The notes under the pieces were generated by a model that worked only from the letters and a program-made list of their open reading frames with translations, was not told the origin of the DNA and searched no databases. DNA of 33,076 nucleotides from Micropruina sp. (lineage in GTDB: Bacteria; Actinomycetota; Actinomycetes; Propionibacteriales; Propionibacteriaceae), in NCBI GenBank assembly GCA_018055925.1, contig JAGPGQ010000009.1, forward strand, positions 1-33,076. Direction: 5' to 3'. The position numbers and the translations under genes were made by a program. The first letter of the stretch is position 1. The number at the start of each line of letters is the position of its first letter. Positions 32,800 to 33,076 of the stretch are shown in pieces.

Positions 32800-33076
32800 C
32801 GGTTCGCCGCCAGGATCGTCACCAGCAGCGGAACCACCCGGTGCGCGGGCACCATGTACTCGCCGCGCTTCACCATGGTGAGCCAGCCCGCGGCCACCAG
32901 TTGCCGGAGGTGGTGGTGCAACTGGCCGGCGGTGCCCAGCGACTCCTCATCCACCAGGGCGGCGGTCGTCCGCACCCCGGTCAACACCAGCCGCACGATC
33001 GTCAGCCGTGCGGGGTGGGACAACGCGTCGATGGTGGCGGCCAGCTCCGTCCAGTCCTGGCCGAACAGGGCGTCCG
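32796..33076 (-). CDS. ArsR-like winged-helix regulator, 5' end cut by window edge
   Basis: 93 C-terminal residues are visible. The frame is open to the window edge (DWTELAATIDALSHPARLTI), so the gene begins outside. LSHPARLTIVRLVLTG, then LGTAGQLHHHLRQLVAAGWL and a short wing (MVKRGEYMVPAHR) match the ArsR/SmtB-type winged helix. No cysteine metal site is visible, so metal sensing is unlikely. It probably controls the coupled serine hydrolase gene. Confidence 0.82.
   Translation of the reverse strand, partial: DALFGQDWTELAATIDALSHPARLTIVRLVLTGVRTTAALVDEESLGTAGQLHHHLRQLVAAGWLTMVKRGEYMVPAHRVVPLLVTILAANR

Overview
This is a high-GC window whose gene content fits the Actinomycetota: a DUF222/HNH nuclease, DUF2993 protein, PNPase next to S15, frequent GTG starts, tightly overlapping operons and several leaderless-looking promoters. 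A soil or plant-associated member, perhaps of the Propionibacteriales, is a guess. No rRNA, tRNA, CRISPR array or prophage was seen.

Layout. 1-3377 (all minus): 5' part of a soluble transhydrogenase (sthA), an authentic ACC deaminase (acdS), a DUF2993 lipid-binding-type protein and dapB. 3378-3750: a gap ending in a perfect 62-bp palindrome, the probable terminator of the next operon. 3751-11448 (minus): a six-gene, mostly overlapping operon of three glycosyltransferases, an ABC exporter and two unusual APH-fold kinases. It looks like a glycan or glycolipid assembly and export system that I cannot name. 11449-13718: a repeat-rich accessory island with a frameshifted coding remnant, a 24-bp tandem repeat, a GGTGTTGTC array, a DUF222/HNH nuclease, a REP/MITE-like element and a decayed IS630-type transposase fragment. 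13719-15922: divergent MarR regulator and DUF998 membrane protein, then a divergent PRPP synthetase.

15978-21446: a signalling locus. A small cysteine-ended protein and a membrane histidine kinase (minus) diverge from a NarL-type response regulator, a sigma-70-like factor and a signal-less subtilase (plus). 21492-26679: a cyclic-di-GMP and exopolysaccharide module made of a stand-alone EAL phosphodiesterase behind a tiny upstream ORF, a membrane GGDEF protein with a degenerate EAL domain, and a BcsA-like synthase with a PilZ domain. The maker, breaker and user of c-di-GMP are adjacent.

26833-33076 (minus): pnp and rpsO with two strong hairpins between them, a small membrane protein, cobT, a long inverted repeat, and a serine hydrolase translationally coupled to an ArsR-like regulator cut by the window edge.

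The best candidates for undescribed biology are the six-gene glycan/kinase/exporter operon and the two-component/sigma/subtilase/small-protein locus. The c-di-GMP module is the clearest functional unit.
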